Origin: Chlamydiales bacterium | Lineage (GTDB): Bacteria > Chlamydiota > Chlamydiia > Chlamydiales > JAJFMA01 | Length of the DNA stretch: 64,000 nt | Assembly: GCA_030679955.1 (NCBI GenBank) | Contig: JAUXSF010000025.1 | Span: forward strand, 1 to 64,000 | Direction of reading: 5' to 3' | In this document: piece by piece, positions 46,148-54,174 of the stretch | How positions within the stretch are numbered: the stretch's first letter is position 1 | Layout of the letters: the number at the start of each line of letters is the position of its first letter | Made by a program: the position numbers and the translations under genes | The notes under the pieces: model-generated | Databases searched by the model: none | Told to the model about the DNA's origin: nothing | The model's input: the letters and a program-made list of their open reading frames with translations, nothing else

Positions 46148-46424
46148 TTGACACACCCTGCGTCTCTACAAGCCCCATTATTACAGCATTAAAAAACTTA
46201 GCATTCCCGCACGTTTTGCACACAACCATGATGTGAGGATAAGCCGGCCCTCCGATGGTAAGACCGCCTCCAGTAAACGAAAGCGGCATTACCATATCTT
46301 CGGATAATATCCACGATTTGTTATGACAGCACTCACAGAATAGATTTTCACATTTTTCATTTATCCATGTTGCGGCTTGCTGTCTTTTCTTCTCATCAAA
46401 AAACTTGAGTTTTTCTGCATCCAT
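46140..46424 (-). CDS. Small zinc-ribbon-like protein
   Basis: The 94-aa protein has a CxxC pair (CECCHNKSW, C-x2-C) and, after a 33-residue insert with a FTGGGLTIGGP loop, a second CxxCG pair (VVCKTCGNAKFF) followed by VIMGLVE. This is the layout of a common small zinc-ribbon family of unknown role. Its last codons overlap the membrane-protein gene, so the two are coupled. There is no signal peptide; it is probably cytoplasmic. Such pairs occur in accessory regions of many bacteria. Confidence 0.65.
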   Translation of the reverse strand: MDAEKLKFFDEKKRQQAATWINEKCENLFCECCHNKSWILSEDMVMPLSFTGGGLTIGGPAYPHIMVVCKTCGNAKFFNAVIMGLVETQGVSNA

Positions 46425-46484
46425 AGGATCTCGAATGATTTTTCTAAAAAACTAAACAATTCTTGAAATGTTGTAAAGATTTTA

Positions 46485-46512
46485 CAGTTGAAAAAATTAG
46501 TTTATTCAACTG
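46485..46512. promoter_or_regulatory. Inverted repeat upstream of the zinc-ribbon gene
   Basis: CAGTTGAA and TTCAACTG form a perfect 8-bp inverted repeat around an AT-rich 12-nt centre, about 60 nt upstream of the ATG at 46424. It could be an operator or a weak terminator for the immunity gene upstream. Confidence 0.35.
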
Positions 46513-46637
46513 AGAAACTAAAGCGCAAATTTTACAAAATTTTTCTATTAAGAGCTTACTCGCTCAAGCTTATCTTTAAGATCCTGCATCATATCTATCA
46601 TCCGTCAGCTAAGGTTAGGATACGTTCAACCTTAAGC

Positions 46638-47915
46638 TCACTCAGACCTTATTAGCGGTTCATCAAACTCTTCATTTATACAGGGTGGTAGTGGCAACTC
46701 AGAATAGACGCCATGGGACCGTGCTTTTTGGAGCCTGTGCTCAACTTCAGATGCAGTAGAAGTCTGGTCTATGGTGTGATATATGCGAAGGAGGAGTTCT
46801 AAGGCATCGATGTAAATTTCTTGTTTCATGACACCTTCCAGCCAACCAATAGCCTGCTCAAAAGTAACTGAAGGGTCTGGCAACAGCGCGCATCTTGCTA
46901 AAGCTATCGTGAGCCCAGCCGGGACAGCACTAAGATCGTTTATGGGTCGGCCATCATTTACCACTCTTGCATTATAACTTGCATTATCGTAAGCCCCAAA
47001 TTGCTCGTCATATTTGCCTGCTACCTCACAACAAATACCCAGCAGCACTGTGTGTCGCCAGTCTTCAAACCAATTATTGTAATGTTCCGCAATTATAGCG
47101 TACAACAACCTGACGGCATATCTTTGACATCTTTCGTCCCCCTCTACCATCCTAAAAGCTATTCTTAAACCATTCGGAAAACTTAAGCTTTTAGCAATAT
47201 TGTGAGGATCTACTGAAACAAGGCGTTTCCAATTGGCATCAATACAGTCCGCAACAATTTCATCCTTTGTGACCCTTTCTACCACAACTTCATATCTTGA
47301 AAATGGCTGTCTAAAATCGAACGGACTAAACGCACATTCGGGGTAGGTATACAGCCACCGTCTATCGTCAATTTGAAAATTTTTGGTTTCGTCTATCAGA
47401 GATTTAATCTGATCCAAACGCGCCTTACTATCTGACATCGATTCGTAGATCTCCTCTAACCGAAATAGTGCACCTCGATAGGGTTTATCTGTAATGGCGT
47501 ATTCTAGCAACTTGATGCATGCTGGATCAGTCATGAGTGGGCTGGGCCCCTCACAAGCTGAACCAATTTGTAACGCCAAAGCATGGGATATAGGAGATTC
47601 AATAGCTAAGGCACGCTGTCCAGCATAATAACTTTCATGGTACCTCATGGCCCATTCACAGATATCTGCCAACATAGCTTCGTTTTTCCAGGATTTCTTC
47701 CATTCAGAATAATTTTCTTTAAGCGAATATAATAATCGTACGGCAAAGGTTCTGTATAGGTTTGGATTGTCTTCTCCTTGAATAAGAACAAAGGCCAGTC
47801 GTACAGAGTTTTCAAACTCAAGAACACTCGTGACATCATCAGGATCAAGATGGGTTATCTGCTCCCATGACTCTTCTTTAATTAGTCGATCCAAGTAAAT
47901 TATTGTTTTCGTCAT
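46638..47915 (-). CDS. Probable immunity protein with internal duplication (partner of 47912-49966)
   Basis: Not a named family. The 425-aa cytoplasmic protein is built of two similar halves (about 12-165 and 228-390). Both have W-x-x-I/L-x-x-x-DPxxV/I, then LxFxNxxRLAF, then a G-D/E-x-x-x-x-x-YRxxAVRLLY-like core, and an xxxHxxxxxWxxxW helix. TPR/Sel1-like helices follow. It overlaps the upstream exported protein by 4 nt (ATGA) and has no signal peptide. The arrangement, large exported toxin-like protein followed by a coupled cytoplasmic gene, is that of a polymorphic toxin and its immunity protein. The duplication might give two binding sites or protection against two toxin variants. Inference only. 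Confidence 0.6.
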   Translation of the reverse strand: MTKTIIYLDRLIKEESWEQITHLDPDDVTSVLEFENSVRLAFVLIQGEDNPNLYRTFAVRLLYSLKENYSEWKKSWKNEAMLADICEWAMRYHESYYAGQRALAIESPISHALALQIGSACEGPSPLMTDPACIKLLEYAITDKPYRGALFRLEEIYESMSDSKARLDQIKSLIDETKNFQIDDRRWLYTYPECAFSPFDFRQPFSRYEVVVERVTKDEIVADCIDANWKRLVSVDPHNIAKSLSFPNGLRIAFRMVEGDERCQRYAVRLLYAIIAEHYNNWFEDWRHTVLLGICCEVAGKYDEQFGAYDNASYNARVVNDGRPINDLSAVPAGLTIALARCALLPDPSVTFEQAIGWLEGVMKQEIYIDALELLLRIYHTIDQTSTASEVEHRLQKARSHGVYSELPLPPCINEEFDEPLIRSE

Positions 47916-49966
47916 TTTTTTGTCACAACATATGCGTTTTGGAGGCGTTTATCACCAGTTTTAAGTACAGTTTCGACAATTACAATTACTTGTTCGCTTC
48001 CTATATCTTTTTTGTAATAGCTTTTTAGAACAGTTGGGAACAGAACATCCTTCTTTTTCTGCCAGTTTGCAGGACTAACAATATTGTGATCCTCAATAAA
48101 TTGTAGTACTGTCTTTAAATCTTCCTTGGGGTTTCCTGTTAATTTAACCACTTTTTCCCAAAGATGAGTTTCCGTAACAATATGCCCAGCCGCAGTATCC
48201 TTAAGCAACAACCCACCGTTGGTTTTTGCGGCTTGGCGGGTAGCTTCGCGTCGAGCGGTGTGTGCGGAGGCTTCGGCTAAGATGGCTTTCTTGGCAGCTT
48301 CCGAGGCTACTATGCGTTCCATTGTGAACGCTGTGTTGGCAAGCTTCAGCGTACGGTACTTTTGATAGAGCTTGACCGCCTGAGCCGGAAGCAAGATATC
48401 CAAACCATACTTTCCAACGATAAATCCTAATTTACTCCCTCTATCATATTCAGAACAACCGTCCCACTGACAACAGAGGTCATAAACCTCCGGACAAAGG
48501 ATTTGTAAATAGCTTAAGTCGGTTTGCTTCAGCGCTTCTATGAAATCTTTAGAAGCCACTATGAAGTCAGCGCTTACCTCTATAGGAGAACAAGCAAACG
48601 CCCACACGCCTTTCATAAGGCAACTAGCACAATCTCCCATAGCTGGGCCAAGCTCTTCTGCAGAAGTTCTACTTCCCTCAAGTAAGCCAATACAAAGCCC
48701 CACAGAATAATCCATGGGTCCAAGACGCATAACAGAAGAGCTTGCCGCTAACTGACCTCCATTAAGCTGCTTAGCTTTCGCATAGTCAGCAATCGCCAAA
48801 TCGATCTTTCCTAGCTCAAAATAGGCAAAAGCTCTCTCTAAATAGGCATCGGAATCTTTCGTGTTAAATGCAATGGCCTGATCAAGTGCTTTAATCGCAT
48901 CCGCAAATAGAAAAAGATCGTTATATTGGACTCCTTGAGCAAAGTACGAGGGTGCGGTACACCAATCAGGAGGCGATATCTTTTCTCCAGGAAGAGCCAG
49001 AGGAACTACCAACTCGCTTTCTACATGCGATGCTTTTGGTAGGTCGCAAACACTGCTCACAGGAGCAATTGGAGATTCAGATCTACTTGGAGATAGTTTC
49101 TGAGGCATGCAAACAGGGCAAATCCGCGCTTGTGTCCCCAAGTCATTGTATAAATTCTCGATAAACTCGACTTCTTGCCACAACTCTGGAACATCGGTGC
49201 CTTCTAGCACTTCATCATAAAGTACACGAAAAAGAACTGATAGGTAGTCAAGAATCTCTGCCAACTTGCTTTCAATCAAACGATAATCATCAGGCGCAAA
49301 ATGGCACCTCGAGAACATTCTGAGGTCCCTAGAAACCTGATAATAGTCAGAAAAATGAAAGCATGTTGCGCATAGAGCAATGTGACTAACATTTTGCAAG
49401 GATGAAAAGTACCACGAACTTACCATAAAGTCTTTCGAGAGAGCTGTTTCAATGGCTACACGCTTTAATGCGGTCGTCCTAAATAGCTCCTTAAACATAC
49501 TTACAGCCGTGTCACTGATATTCATGGCTGTCGCATTATTTTCAGGCCAGAATTCTTGAGCAATCGGATACTTCGATGAATAGGCAATCTGCTTCTTCAA
49601 AAACGGAAAGTCGTTTTTGTACAAGAAATGCAAATATCCTGCATAAAATCTTGGGTAACCACACTCACAATGATAACTTGGAAATTTGGCGAGATGGTGG
49701 AACTCAATGCCGTGATGATTTTTTGAGCTGAAGTAGTTGCCATACCAGTTGTGGCACACAGGAAAAAAGCAGTCATAGCATAACTCATTCGAATCATACC
49801 AAAACTCCTCGCCCTCCTCCCCGTCTTCATCCTCTCCCCAGTACACGGATTGGCAGGTCCAATGTTCTTGACCGCGATAGCTATAGTCTCGTTGGTTGGT
49901 AGCAAAGGTCGCCAGTGGAACCAAAACACATAGAATAAGTAGGCAGGCCAAACGACGGGTTATCAC
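47912..49966 (-). CDS. Exported Cys-rich TPR protein with C-terminal toxin-like domain (candidate polymorphic toxin)
   Basis: The 684-aa product has a clear signal peptide (1-22, ending ATFA). Its N-terminal region is rich in Cys and His (CYDCFFPVCHNW, residues 63-74; CECGYPRF, 100-107; CATCFHF; CPVCMP) and may bind metal or be disulphide-linked. A TPR unit spans about 340-402 (YLERAFAYFELGKIDLAIAD). A linker of Ala/Arg-rich helix (550-582) leads to a compact C-terminal domain (about 583-684) with GHIVTETHLW (H595, H601) and an end of strands closing in NAYVVTKK. That order (N-terminal His pair in a helix, strands, final aromatic residue) resembles BECR-fold RNase toxins. The next gene overlaps by 4 nt and is its likely immunity gene. 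Toxic activity is inferred from layout. Confidence 0.6.
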   Translation of the reverse strand: MITRRLACLLILCVLVPLATFATNQRDYSYRGQEHWTCQSVYWGEDEDGEEGEEFWYDSNELCYDCFFPVCHNWYGNYFSSKNHHGIEFHHLAKFPSYHCECGYPRFYAGYLHFLYKNDFPFLKKQIAYSSKYPIAQEFWPENNATAMNISDTAVSMFKELFRTTALKRVAIETALSKDFMVSSWYFSSLQNVSHIALCATCFHFSDYYQVSRDLRMFSRCHFAPDDYRLIESKLAEILDYLSVLFRVLYDEVLEGTDVPELWQEVEFIENLYNDLGTQARICPVCMPQKLSPSRSESPIAPVSSVCDLPKASHVESELVVPLALPGEKISPPDWCTAPSYFAQGVQYNDLFLFADAIKALDQAIAFNTKDSDAYLERAFAYFELGKIDLAIADYAKAKQLNGGQLAASSSVMRLGPMDYSVGLCIGLLEGSRTSAEELGPAMGDCASCLMKGVWAFACSPIEVSADFIVASKDFIEALKQTDLSYLQILCPEVYDLCCQWDGCSEYDRGSKLGFIVGKYGLDILLPAQAVKLYQKYRTLKLANTAFTMERIVASEAAKKAILAEASAHTARREATRQAAKTNGGLLLKDTAAGHIVTETHLWEKVVKLTGNPKEDLKTVLQFIEDHNIVSPANWQKKKDVLFPTVLKSYYKKDIGSEQVIVIVETVLKTGDKRLQNAYVVTKK

Positions 49967-50096
49967 AAAACTTCTCCTTCAAATCGCGGCAAATAGCGCG
50001 AATTAAAAAAGATATTATATTCCATGAGATTGCCGCAACAAGAAAAGGCATTACTTGAAAAACTAGCTAAATGAAGCGAGATAACGCAGTGAGTTT

Positions 50097-50876
50097 CTAT
50101 TGATGCAGCTTATCCAAGACTCGCTGGAAATTTAGCTTCTTGAGCCTTCCAGATGGATCTTGAGCCTCTAATTTCGACCAGTCGATCGGAGCAGCGTTTT
50201 CCCTCCAGTTTTTTAGATTTTTGGTAAGTGTTTTAGACCATGCGGTATGTGTTAGGGTTAGCTCCTTAAATTCGATGAGAGCTGTCTCTGAAAATATTCC
50301 TAGTTGGGTTGATACATACCAAATGCCATACAGGTCTTTGAGTAATTTTAAGGGACTACTTCGTTTAGGAAATGTGAGACCCTTGTGAAACATCCAAGCT
50401 CCTGGAGACACAACCCTTCCCACCTCGTCCGAATGAGTTTTAAATTCAATAGACTCCTTTAAACTCAACTCCAAGTAACTTAACGGCTGCGCAACAATGC
50501 CTGCGACAACAACGTTCTTAGTTTTGTCTTTTCTCACAGCGGAATCGGTTAGGAACTCTATCTCGATTTCAATTCCTTCGATATTTTTAGTGTAGGCTTC
50601 TGTAGCTGGAACATCGACGTTTTTAGGAATATGGATAAATCCTGCCTCGTGAAGATGCTAAGCGATATTCTTCTTGGTTATTTCCGGAACCTTGCGAGGA
50701 ATAAGTGAGTCAATATCTCTAGTTCCTATAGGAGGATTCTTCAGTTTTGGATCAGCTAGGTATAGCTTATAGATCAAAAGAGCATAGCCACCCCCGATTA
50801 CAACATACTCTCGCCATGGACCAATCGAATGGAGAAAAGCTGAAATTATCCTGTCTTCTTGATCTAGATTCATCAT
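50097..50876 (-). pseudogene. AbiEii-like nucleotidyltransferase interrupted by an in-frame TAG
   Basis: One frame runs from the ATG at 50876 to the stop at 50097, broken only by TAG at 50660-50658. Before it stands VIGGGYALLIYKL and GTRDIDSLIP, a nucleotidyltransferase G-G and D-x-D region. After it come HLHEAGFIHIPKN, IEIEFLTDS, KNVVVAGIVAQPLSYLEL and SPGAWMFHKGLTFPKR, the rest of the same fold. Changing one base (TAG from CAG or AAG) would restore a 259-aa protein. It overlaps the AbiEi-like gene by 4 nt, as in AbiE operons. It is probably a recent nonsense mutant; suppression by a tRNA is less likely. A downstream ATG or GTG could still give a C-terminal fragment. Confidence 0.8.
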
Positions 50877-51601
50877 GCGAACCGTTTGTAAATACGGCTG
50901 AGTTCAGGGATTCGTTCAGCCATAAACTCTGCCTGCTCTTGGCCGCGAAGCGGATAGTGATAAAGATCAAGAAAAGTTAATAACGCTGGGGAAGCTTTTA
51001 CACCCTTCTCACTGATGCTTTCAGTTCCCAGCAATCCATTGTAGTAAGGATCGATTAATAACACCTCATAACCTCGTTCTTGAGGTTCTAGTTGAAGAGT
51101 TTCTTCGACCCTTTTTCTGTCCATTGGACTCAGAACATATAGCTCAAGGGTATCTAAATTTGTGTTCTTGCATCCATAAACTTCAGCCGCTGAATGAAGG
51201 GCCAAGACCACATTTGAGGACAAATTAGCCTTCTGCAACGCATCAAAAAACTCGGCCTTTTCCTGAAATCCGGAGCGATAGGTTCTCATTTTACATTTCT
51301 TTGTGATGCTATAGTGATCCAGCCAGTCTTTGAGAAGTAGTCCTCCTTTCTTAAAGAAAAATTTCTTGGCGGTTCTAAGCCCTTTAGTTTGCATTAAGCC
51401 GTTTGAGACTAGTAAACTAAAAACCCGCTGAACAAGTCCAACGCTGACACCCACCTCTTTGGAAACTTCTCTTACTGAAAATCCGTCTCTTCTCTCTTGT
51501 TCTAAAGTGAGAAGCCACGACAAAATCAGCGCTGATTTATCAGCGTAAATATTGGCTTCTGTATGATCTGCGGGCGATTGAAATACAAATTGACCTTTCA
51601 T
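50873..51601 (-). CDS. AbiEi-like antitoxin/regulator of a type IV-like toxin-antitoxin pair
   Basis: The 242-aa protein has an N-terminal winged helix-turn-helix (about 25-80; FSVREVSKEVGVSVGLVQRV) and a C-terminal domain of the AbiEi type (NVVLALHSAAEVYGCKNTN, VLLIDPYYNGLLG). AbiEi proteins repress their operon and counteract the AbiEii nucleotidyltransferase. The ATG at 51601 has GGAGG 5 nt upstream and is chosen over a GTG six codons earlier. The next gene overlaps by 4 nt. Nested inverted repeats just upstream are the likely operator. The companion toxin gene carries a stop codon, so the antitoxin may now act alone. Confidence 0.75.
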   Translation of the reverse strand: MKGQFVFQSPADHTEANIYADKSALILSWLLTLEQERRDGFSVREVSKEVGVSVGLVQRVFSLLVSNGLMQTKGLRTAKKFFFKKGGLLLKDWLDHYSITKKCKMRTYRSGFQEKAEFFDALQKANLSSNVVLALHSAAEVYGCKNTNLDTLELYVLSPMDRKRVEETLQLEPQERGYEVLLIDPYYNGLLGTESISEKGVKASPALLTFLDLYHYPLRGQEQAEFMAERIPELSRIYKRFA

Positions 51602-51611
51602 CGACACCTCC

Positions 51612-51667
51612 CTGTTCACTAGAATACACTGTTCATTATATATTGAACAGTTCGAAATAGTGAACAG
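51612..51667 (-). promoter_or_regulatory. Nested inverted repeats, probable AbiEi-like operator
   Basis: Outer arms CTGTTCACTA (51612-51621) and TAGTGAACAG (51658-51667) are perfectly inverted, and inner arms CTGTTCA (51629-51635) and TGAACAG (51644-51650) repeat the same core. Four TGAACAG half-sites in one 56-bp stretch, directly before the gene, suit negative autoregulation, which is known for AbiEi proteins. Confidence 0.75.
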
Positions 51668-51773
51668 TTACCGGATTAGTCCACAAAGCCACTACGTCCA
51701 CCTACGTCCATCTCGTGTGTCAAATGGGGCAAACTGGTAAGATTCCCGCTCAGCACATCAAGGCAGGTTTAAT

Positions 51774-53330
51774 TTGGCAATCGTCGACACCACACAGGCT
51801 ATCATCCGTCGCGCAGGGGCATTCTTGTCAGGGACAATGCTTTGCAGGGTCACAGGTATGCTGCGAGACATTTTAATGGCTTGGGCCTTCGGCGCCACCG
51901 GCGCTGTAGCTGCTTTTATGGTTGCTTTTCGCTTCTCACACTTGCTACGGCGCACTCTTGGCGAAGGCGCGATGCAAACAGCGTTTATCCCTCAATTCGT
52001 CGCAGCAAAACACGCTAGCGAAACAAGAGCGATCGGCTTTTTCCGCAATCTGACCGCTGTCATCTCCATTCTGTTGGTCCTTATTATTATTTTGACCGAA
52101 GGAGTTTTGGCTGCCGCCATCATGCAATGGGATCTTGCTGATGAAACAACACAAATATGCAAGCTCACCATGCTCATGTTGCCAGGCCTCTTGTTCATCT
52201 GTTTGGCGGGAATCAACACTGCTCTCCTCCAATGTGAGGGACGTTATTTTCTGGCGAGCGTCGCTCCCATAGCCTTCAATGTCGTGTGGATCACGGGAGT
52301 TCTCTTGCTAAGCGGTTGGACTGCCCCTGCAGCTATGCCTTGGCTAGCCGGAGCGGTTTCTCTGGCTTGTTTCGCTCAATGGCTGGCGACCGTCCCTGCT
52401 GTTGCCAAAATAACGTCTGGAGCGCCTTGGACGCTGGATGTTAAGTCCCAAGATATGAAAAATCTATTCAAAGCACTATCCTTAGGTATCATTGGCGTTT
52501 CTTCTACGCAAATTAACAGCGCGATCGATGCCATTTTTGCCACGATGGCGAGCGTTGAAGGGCCTGCATACCTATGGTATGCCATACGCATTCAACAACT
52601 TCCCCTGGGCGTCTTTGGTATAGCGTTGTCGGGAGCGTTGCTGCCTGCATTATCTAGAGCTATTAAGGCTGGGGATATCGCCCGAAGTTCTCATTATATG
52701 AACTTTGCTGTACGCCAAGCTTGCTTGGTAATTTTACCAGCAACTTTTGGCCTTTTTGCTGCCGGAGGCGCCATCGTGAACCTTTTATTTGGTCATGGTG
52801 ACTTTACGGAATTTGCAACTATTCAGACGACATATTGCCTCTGGGGATATGCTATCGGGTTACCGGCAGCAGTTTTGATTTTACTTTACGGTCCAGGATT
52901 CTATGCCAATAATGACTACGCGACACCAGCTCGTGGAGTGGTCTATACTGTGCTTCTCGGCGTGGGATTAAACTATTTGGCCGTTTGTCAATGGTCCATG
53001 GGGCCAGTTGCCGTAGCGGTCACAACGAGCATCGCCGCCTGGGCTAATGCTGCTTATCTGCATTTTAAGCTTCGACAACGTATTGGAACCATTGTAACTT
53101 CTGAAACTTTTGTCGATATCGCCAAAATTTTGTCAGCTTGCTCGGTTGCGTTAGCGACTGCAGTCTTTTGGAATAGCCCTGCTATTTCGCGCGATGTACT
53201 CACACAAATGATAGAATGCACGAAGGCGTGCAGCATTTTTACTGTTGTCTTCGCAGTAACTTGCTTAGTCTTAAGGCTAGATTTGATGTGGGGTATAGGT
53301 ATGAAAGAAGAAACAGGAGTCAGTGGCTAG
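51774..53330 (+). CDS. murJ: Lipid II flippase MurJ
   Basis: The 518-aa MATE-like (MOP superfamily) membrane protein has about 14 hydrophobic segments. The N-terminal block RVTGMLRDILMAWAFGATG and the RRTLGEGAMQTAFIP motif are typical of MurJ/MviN, which flips the peptidoglycan precursor lipid II. PLGVFGIALSGALLPALSRA is another hallmark. The start is TTG at 51774 with AAGGCAGG upstream; no suitable ATG exists. It matches C. trachomatis CT624 in its association with nfo and rpsD. The last codons form half of the terminator hairpin shared with rpsD. Confidence 0.93.
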   Translation: MAIVDTTQAIIRRAGAFLSGTMLCRVTGMLRDILMAWAFGATGAVAAFMVAFRFSHLLRRTLGEGAMQTAFIPQFVAAKHASETRAIGFFRNLTAVISILLVLIIILTEGVLAAAIMQWDLADETTQICKLTMLMLPGLLFICLAGINTALLQCEGRYFLASVAPIAFNVVWITGVLLLSGWTAPAAMPWLAGAVSLACFAQWLATVPAVAKITSGAPWTLDVKSQDMKNLFKALSLGIIGVSSTQINSAIDAIFATMASVEGPAYLWYAIRIQQLPLGVFGIALSGALLPALSRAIKAGDIARSSHYMNFAVRQACLVILPATFGLFAAGGAIVNLLFGHGDFTEFATIQTTYCLWGYAIGLPAAVLILLYGPGFYANNDYATPARGVVYTVLLGVGLNYLAVCQWSMGPVAVAVTTSIAAWANAAYLHFKLRQRIGTIVTSETFVDIAKILSACSVALATAVFWNSPAISRDVLTQMIECTKACSIFTVVFAVTCLVLRLDLMWGIGMKEETGVSG

Positions 53331-53347
53331 GCCCTGACTCCTGTTTA
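53312..53347. terminator. Bidirectional terminator between murJ and rpsD
   Basis: AACAGGAGTCAG pairs perfectly with CTGACTCCTGTT (12 bp), followed by T-rich DNA in both directions. The left arm lies inside the last codons of murJ and the murJ stop is in the loop. It serves the convergent murJ and rpsD. Confidence 0.88.
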
Positions 53348-53354
53348 ATAACTC

Positions 53355-53975
53355 TTAGTTCGTGTGCGCCAAGAAGTCGCAAATCTCTGATACGTTCAGT
53401 TCGATCGGCCAAGGAATTTGTTCTTGCATCGGTTCTGCAATTAGCTGACCACTGAAATGCTCTTTATCGAGCTTCAAGTAATCAGGAACACTACGCATTG
53501 GGCTATCAACCGCATCAATGACTTGTTTCATTTTGCGTGACTTTTCACGGACGGAAATGGTCATACCAGGCTCAACGAGGAAAGACCTACGGTCAACCTT
53601 TTTACCATTCACTTGAATGTGTCCGTGAGAAATAAACTGCTGTGCAGCAAATGGCGATGGCGCCAATTTAAGGCGATAAACAACAGTCTCGAGGCGACGC
53701 TCTAGCATCGAAACGAGTAACTGTGCTGTATTGCCTTTACGCTGAAGAGCTTTCTTGTAGGTGTTTACCAATTGCTTCTCGGTAAGCATACCGTACAATG
53801 CTTTAAGTTTTTGCTTTTCCTCGAGCTGTAGGCCGAAGTCGGATTTCTTACGACGACGGGCACCATGGACTCCAGGGGGATTGGGCTTATGAACGAGTGG
53901 GTTTCGGGTTCGACCGAAAATGTTCACACCAAAGCGCCTAGCGATTCGATTGCGAGGACCAGTGTAGCGAACCAT
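53355..53975 (-). CDS. rpsD: 30S ribosomal protein S4
   Basis: The 206-aa primary 16S rRNA-binding protein starts with MVRYTGPRNRIARRFG. It has the S4 RNA-binding domain (about 95-155; MLERRLETVVYRLKLAPS, ISHGHIQVNGKKVD) and the KLKALYGMLTEKQL block. The length is standard. No C-x-C-x-C zinc set is present in the N-terminus, as in the zinc-free S4 type. It is monocistronic here and convergent with murJ, and corresponds to CT626 in Chlamydia. Confidence 0.96.
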   Translation of the reverse strand: MVRYTGPRNRIARRFGVNIFGRTRNPLVHKPNPPGVHGARRRKKSDFGLQLEEKQKLKALYGMLTEKQLVNTYKKALQRKGNTAQLLVSMLERRLETVVYRLKLAPSPFAAQQFISHGHIQVNGKKVDRRSFLVEPGMTISVREKSRKMKQVIDAVDSPMRSVPDYLKLDKEHFSGQLIAEPMQEQIPWPIELNVSEICDFLAHTN

Positions 53976-54174
53976 TCTATCTCCTAACTTCTAACAAGAG
54001 GGTGTAATCCTTAATAAACGAATGGCAATTATCACATAGGCCTGGTTTTTTTTCAACACCCAGTATTTACATTAGGGGAAAAGATTTTACTTTAACGCCT
54101 TGCATCAGTTATTTTTCGAATTATATGATGAGGACTGTGGGGTGCAGCGCCGCGGTCTACCCAGGGGGATCCTT

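Noticed and set aside
50655-50876. Two separate small genes at 50097-50537 and 50658-50876
   Set aside because: Both lie in one reading frame, separated only by TAG, with conserved sequence continuing between them; one interrupted gene explains them better.
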